Assembly: GCF_937960835.1 (NCBI RefSeq)
Contig: NZ_CALGPC010000018.1
Location: forward strand, 1 to 64,000
Source of the DNA: an uncultured Ferrovibrio sp.
GTDB lineage: Bacteria; Pseudomonadota; Alphaproteobacteria; Ferrovibrionales; Ferrovibrionaceae
DNA: 64,000 bases
Reading direction: 5' to 3'
Positions 60,738-64,000 of the stretch are shown here, one piece after another; within the stretch, counting starts at the first letter, position 1, and each line of letters begins with the position of its first letter. The position numbers were made by a program, and so were the translations under genes. The notes under the pieces were generated by a model that was given only the letters and a program-made list of their open reading frames with translations, was not told the origin of the DNA and did no database searches.

Positions 60738-62237
60738 CTATCCCGCCTTCGCCTTGCTGCGAAGGACATGTTTCTGGATTTTGCCAGCAGCGGTGCGGGG
60801 GAAGTCCTGCACCACTTCGATATATTTCGGCACTTTGTAGGCTGCGAGATTCTGGCGGCAGAAGGCGCGCAAGGCTTCGGGGTCGATGCTTTCGCCAGGC
60901 CGCGGCAGGATATAGGCGCAGCCGACCTCGCCCCATTTCTCATCCGGCACGCCCAGCACCGCGCATTCCAGCACGCCGGGGAATTTGTAGATGACGACCT
61001 CGACCTCAGCCGGATAGACGTTCTCGCCGCCGGAGATGTACATGTCCTTGATGCGGTCGACGATGTAGTAATAACCATCCTCGTCGCGCCGGGCGACGTC
61101 GCCGGTTTTCAGCCAGCCATCGCGGGTGAAGGCGGCTTCGGTGGCGGCGGGATTGTTCCAATAGCCGGGCGTGACACCCGGGCCGCGCACCTGCAGTTCA
61201 CCCGATTGTCCGGCGGGCAGGGGCTTGCCGTCATCGCCCACCACGCGGACCTCGGCCAGGATCTGCGGCTTGCCGACGGAACCGATCTTAGCTTCCACAT
61301 GATCGCGGTCCATCAGGAACACGGTGGGGCCGGTTTCGGTCATGCCCATGCCGTTGCAGACTTTGACGCCGCGCGCAGCGAACTGGCTGATCAGGGTGGC
61401 GGGCAGCGGGGCACCGCCGCAGCCCCAGGAGCGCACCTTGCTGAAATCGGCAGTTGCGAAATCCGGATGCAGGCTGATCGCCTGATAGATTGCCGGCACA
61501 CCGAAGAAGGCCGTGCAATCGCCATTCTGCAGCGCCGCCATCACCGGATCGATCTCGAATTTCTTCAAGATGCGCACCGTGCCGCCATGGATCAGGACAG
61601 GCAGGGTATGCAGGTTGATGCCTGCGGTATGGAAGAGCGGCAGGAAATTCAGTGTCGTATCGGTCGAGATGAGATCGATCGCCTGGCCGATATTGACGGC
61701 ATTGGCATAGGCCATACCTGGCGTCTGGATTACGGCTTTCGGCTTGCCCGTGGTCCCGGAGGTATAGAGCATGTACCAGATGCGGCCACTGGGCCAGGCC
61801 GTGTCGAAGTCAGCCTTGGACGTTTTTGCGATGGCTGCATCGAAATCGCTCAGCGGCAGGAGAGGGATCTTCAGTTCCGTCCCCAGCGTCGCCGCGACGG
61901 CTGCATTTTCGGTGTCATGAATCAGCAGCCTCGGCGCCGCATCCTGCACCACAGGGGAGAGTTCGGGCGCGGGTTGCCGCCAGTTCAGCGGCACCAGGAT
62001 CGCCCCCAGCTTGCCGCAGGCGAACAGGATTTCAAAAAAGGCGATGTTGTTCAGGCAAAGAATGGCAACGCGGTCGCCTACTGATATGCCATTGGCCTGC
62101 ATCCATGCGGCAAAGCGGGCAGCGCGGACGTCCAGTTGCGCGTAAGTCACGCTGCGGCCGCTATCGATCTCCATCAGCGCCACCCGGTTCGGCGTCAATT
62201 CCGCACGCCGGGCTGCTATGTCGAACAGGATGTCCAT
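60738..62237 (-). CDS. Acyl-CoA synthetase (AMP-forming)
   Basis: The 499-residue ANL-superfamily ligase activates a carboxylic acid with ATP and CoA. Motifs: YTSGTTGKPKAV (P-loop, near 168), GMGMTETGP, YYYIVDRIKDMYISGGENVYP, and the C-terminal lysine in RTAAGKIQKHVL. A medium/long-chain or cyclic acid is plausible; the exact substrate cannot be read. It is the entry enzyme of this catabolic operon. Confidence 0.9.
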   Translation of the reverse strand: MDILFDIAARRAELTPNRVALMEIDSGRSVTYAQLDVRAARFAAWMQANGISVGDRVAILCLNNIAFFEILFACGKLGAILVPLNWRQPAPELSPVVQDAAPRLLIHDTENAAVAATLGTELKIPLLPLSDFDAAIAKTSKADFDTAWPSGRIWYMLYTSGTTGKPKAVIQTPGMAYANAVNIGQAIDLISTDTTLNFLPLFHTAGINLHTLPVLIHGGTVRILKKFEIDPVMAALQNGDCTAFFGVPAIYQAISLHPDFATADFSKVRSWGCGGAPLPATLISQFAARGVKVCNGMGMTETGPTVFLMDRDHVEAKIGSVGKPQILAEVRVVGDDGKPLPAGQSGELQVRGPGVTPGYWNNPAATEAAFTRDGWLKTGDVARRDEDGYYYIVDRIKDMYISGGENVYPAEVEVVIYKFPGVLECAVLGVPDEKWGEVGCAYILPRPGESIDPEALRAFCRQNLAAYKVPKYIEVVQDFPRTAAGKIQKHVLRSKAKAG

Positions 62238-62246
62238 CCGCCCTCC

Positions 62247-63023
62247 CTATGCCGACTTGGCGAGGAAGCGCGCCATCCCGGCTTCGGCTTCCTCGCTGTC
62301 GATCTGTTCCATGAAACTCTGGGCTTCGGCGGCCAACGCCTCCTGCACGCGCCGGCGCTGCTCAGCGGTCAGCAGCAAAGCCTTGGTGCGTGTCATGGCT
62401 CCCGGCCGCTTGTCGAGCAGCGCTGCGATCCAATCGGCAATGACGCCGTCAATCACATCCGTAGTGGCCAGCGTGGTGGCGAGGCCAAGCTGTACGGCCT
62501 CTCCGGCGGAGATAGGCCGGTTCAGAAGCTGGATTTCCCGTGCTTTGGCAGCACCGATGCGGTCCGGCAGCAAGGCCGTCCAGCCGCCATCCGGGCTGAA
62601 GCCGACCTGCGTGTAATAAGGCTGGATGAAAGCCTGCGGGGTGACGGCGACGAGATCGCAGGCCAGCACGAAACCCAGCGAACCGCCGGTGACCGGCCCA
62701 TGGATGCGGCCGATAACGGGAATGGTCAGGTCGAGCAGGGCAAGGATCGCTTCGTTCAGTCCGCCAATCAGCTTTTGGGCATAGGCGCGTCGTTCGGCGC
62801 GTGGTGTTGAGAAGAAGCCCTGCACGTCGCCGCCGGTCGAAAAGCTGCGGCCAGCCGCCTGCAGGATAAGAACGCGGGTGTCCTTATTTGCCGCAATCTG
62901 CTGCAGATGGGTGAGCAGGGAGCCAATCAGCTCCGGAATCAGGCTGTTATGCCGCTCGGGCCGATTGAGCGTCAGGCGCGCGACCGGACCTTCGATGGAC
63001 AGCAATGCCAGCGGCGCAGTCAT
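62247..63023 (-). CDS. Enoyl-CoA hydratase/isomerase family protein
   Basis: The 258-residue crotonase has the oxyanion-hole stretches GRSFSTGGDVQGFF and HGPVTGGSLGFVLACDLV, and SPDGGWTALLPDRIG. The glutamate of classic hydratases is not evident in the GGSLG segment, and the second acid site reads SPDGG, so a PaaG-type isomerase or another crotonase reaction is possible. ATG 63023 overlaps the TetR stop (ATGA); the frame is open to 63125 inside the tetR gene. Confidence 0.85.
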   Translation of the reverse strand: MTAPLALLSIEGPVARLTLNRPERHNSLIPELIGSLLTHLQQIAANKDTRVLILQAAGRSFSTGGDVQGFFSTPRAERRAYAQKLIGGLNEAILALLDLTIPVIGRIHGPVTGGSLGFVLACDLVAVTPQAFIQPYYTQVGFSPDGGWTALLPDRIGAAKAREIQLLNRPISAGEAVQLGLATTLATTDVIDGVIADWIAALLDKRPGAMTRTKALLLTAEQRRRVQEALAAEAQSFMEQIDSEEAEAGMARFLAKSA

Positions 63024-63664
63024 TTCGCGCGTCCGGGCGCGGCGCCCGGGGCAGGACTGAGGCCATGGGCGATCATCGCGGCTGCCGCCTCGACAATCGG
63101 CTCCAGTGGCGTTTTCGGATCCCACAGGCCATAGCGCTGGCCCAGAAAGACCGAAATGCCCATCAGCATCCAGGCGCGCACTTCAGTGGAGACGCCATTC
63201 TTGCTCGCGGCGACTTCGCCGCGCTTTTCGGCGGCAGCCAGCGCGATGCGGTAGGACTTGGCGAAGTCTGTGTAATACTGCCGGTAAACCTTCTCATCGA
63301 CGAACTGCGATTCCTCGACCACCTTGTAGAGGTCAGGATTCTTGCGCACGAAATCGAGGAAGGCGCGCAGGCCCAGCTTTTCGGCTTCGAGGCGGTTTTT
63401 CGCGCCAGCCGTGGCCTCCGTCAGGTGATGACGCAGCATGCGGCCCATATGCAGGACCAGTTCGCGCATCACGTCTTCCTTGGTGCGGAAGTAGATGTAG
63501 AAGGTGCCCTGGGCCACGCCAGCCTCCGCTGTGATCGTGCTGATTGACGCCTCGGCGAAGCCGCGGCGGCCGATCTCGCGCTTGGCGGCGTCGAGAATCT
63601 TGCGGCGGGTCATTTCGCCGCGGCCAGTCTTCGGCGGCGGCAAAGAGCGTTTCCTCAGGGTCAT
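63020..63664 (-). CDS. TetR-family regulator of the acyl-CoA operon
   Basis: The 214-residue repressor has the TetR HTH at about 27-50 (ISTITAEAGVAQGTFYIYFRTKEDVM) after a basic, proline-rich N-terminus. It is the first gene of the six-gene operon and overlaps the next by four bases. Two near-identical operator-like palindromes lie at 63670-63689 (just upstream) and 63781-63800. The expected effector is an acyl-CoA or its acid. Start ATG 63664; a TTG two codons upstream is less likely. Confidence 0.85.
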   Translation of the reverse strand: MTLRKRSLPPPKTGRGEMTRRKILDAAKREIGRRGFAEASISTITAEAGVAQGTFYIYFRTKEDVMRELVLHMGRMLRHHLTEATAGAKNRLEAEKLGLRAFLDFVRKNPDLYKVVEESQFVDEKVYRQYYTDFAKSYRIALAAAEKRGEVAASKNGVSTEVRAWMLMGISVFLGQRYGLWDPKTPLEPIVEAAAAMIAHGLSPAPGAAPGRAK

Positions 63665-63669
63665 ATGCA

Positions 63670-63689
63670 ATATGAATCAGTTGTCATGT
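63670..63689. promoter_or_regulatory. TetR operator-like site 1
   Basis: ATATGAATCAGTTGTCATGT has outer arms ATATGA and TCATGT and matches site 2 at 17 of 20 positions. It lies six bases upstream of the tetR start codon, fitting autorepression. Confidence 0.6.
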
Positions 63690-63780
63690 TAGAACTCGCA
63701 GTCTGATGCCGGATTGTCAAGCCGGATTTCATAAAACCAGGCTTGACGCCCAATCCAAGCGGGGTTACGAATAACCCGAA

Positions 63781-63800
63781 ACATGAATCAACTGTCATGT
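63781..63800. promoter_or_regulatory. TetR operator-like site 2
   Basis: ACATGAATCAACTGTCATGT has perfect six-base arms ACATGA/TCATGT around an eight-base core, 111 bases from site 1. It lies between the divergent transcription units, on the side of the rightward one starting at 63874. Confidence 0.6.
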
Positions 63801-63873
63801 TGAGGGCCGAGCAAGCGGGCATCGGCCTGGGAGAGGCACCGGGATCACCCGGGCCTAAGAGGGAGGAGAAACG

Positions 63874-63975
63874 ATGTTGCGCATCCTGCATGCTTGGAAT
63901 CGCGTCTCCGTCGCCATTGCTGGGCCGGCGCACAGCCGGCTTGGTCTGTCCGCATCGTCGCAAGGGAGAGAATAA
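63874..63975 (+). CDS. Small open frame (33 codons) before the divergent gene
   Basis: A strong GGGAGGAG site precedes ATG 63874, and 33 codons (MLRILHAWNRVSVAIAG...) end with a TAA that directly abuts the next ATG. A GCCGGC-GCACA-GCCGGC hairpin lies inside the frame. It may be a leader peptide coupled to the next gene, or a real micro-protein. No family is recognised. Confidence 0.4.
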   Translation: MLRILHAWNRVSVAIAGPAHSRLGLSASSQGRE

Positions 63976-64000
63976 ATGCAGCGCGTGATGAAGGCGGCGG
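63976..64000 (+). CDS. Start of a divergent gene, cut by the window end
   Basis: ATG 63976 with AGGGAGAG seven bases upstream opens a frame of eight codons (MQRVMKAA) to the window edge. Its position next to the TetR operator sites suggests it belongs to the same acyl-CoA regulon. The product cannot be named. Confidence 0.45.

Noticed and set aside
1..64000. Search for CRISPR arrays, complete insertion sequences, prophage, toxin-antitoxin or secretion-system clusters
   Set aside because: None of these was seen: no regularly spaced repeats beyond the 21-bp array, no transposase or integrase, and no phage structural genes.

Overview
The window is GC-rich, densely coded DNA that reads as one contiguous piece of a bacterial chromosome. 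The likely source is an alphaproteobacterium, probably of the Rhodospirillales type. Supporting signs are a glnB-glnA pair with a sigma-54 promoter, short PAS_5-type proteins, an encapsulated-ferritin homologue very like the Rhodospirillum one, a parE housekeeping gene, a complete tctCBA set, a FixK/FNR-type box, and a mltB-rlpA-dacC-tmk-holB envelope/replication block. This placement is inference from gene families, not from a marker gene. There is no phage, no complete insertion sequence and no CRISPR array.

Layout. 1-3.8 kb: a MocR-type regulator that lacks the start of its DNA-binding domain, an FMN-binding PNPOx-like protein, a LysE exporter and an AstE-like zinc deacylase. 4-9.6 kb: a complete dipeptide/oligopeptide ABC importer operon (binding protein, two permeases, two ATPases). 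9.8-12.5 kb: three tandem 278-residue universal stress proteins with an FNR-type box between the first and second. 12.5-17.4 kb: isochorismatase-like hydrolase, alpha/beta hydrolase, a membrane GGDEF protein with a broken active site, parE, and a hotdog thioesterase. 17.5-20 kb: a PAS_5-like protein, a 21-bp tandem repeat array, a decayed GIY-YIG gene and an orphan branched-chain-type binding protein. 20-24.7 kb: a LysR/SnoaL-like divergent pair, then a hybrid histidine kinase coupled to a short-chain dehydrogenase. 24.8-28.6 kb: MFS transporter, an orphan encapsulated-ferritin homologue, TrkH and a DUF2231 protein. 28.7-32.6 kb: nitrogen assimilation (glnB-glnA), an aminotransferase and a RidA-like protein. 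32.6-40.9 kb: MFS exporter, DUF1428, a NIPSNAP plus ThDP-enzyme pair, a kelch pseudogene, MFS plus class III cyclase, and PAS_5. 41-48.9 kb: tartrate/D-malate dehydrogenase, cold-shock protein, a candidate small RNA, DUF72, a Cache-GGDEF diguanylate cyclase, tRNA-Ser(UGA), a metallo-beta-lactamase-fold protein and an MmgE/PrpD protein. 49-56 kb: cell-wall and replication block ending in a CRP-like regulator. 56.2-59.2 kb: tctCBA tripartite carboxylate transporter. 59.2-64 kb: a six-gene acyl-CoA catabolic operon headed by its own TetR regulator, with two matching operator-like sites and a divergent transcription unit cut by the window end.

How the genes work together. Uptake is a strong theme (dipeptides, tricarboxylates, an amino-acid-type solute, potassium). 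So is signalling: two GGDEF proteins (one probably only a c-di-GMP receptor), a class III cyclase whose cAMP could feed the CRP-like regulator 15 kb away, two PAS_5 proteins and a hybrid kinase. No large unknown multi-gene system is visible. The most unusual items are the encapsulin-less EncFtn homologue, the structured small-RNA candidate at about 42.75-42.87 kb, the paired catalytic/non-catalytic MaoC genes, the paired TetR operators, and several decaying genes.
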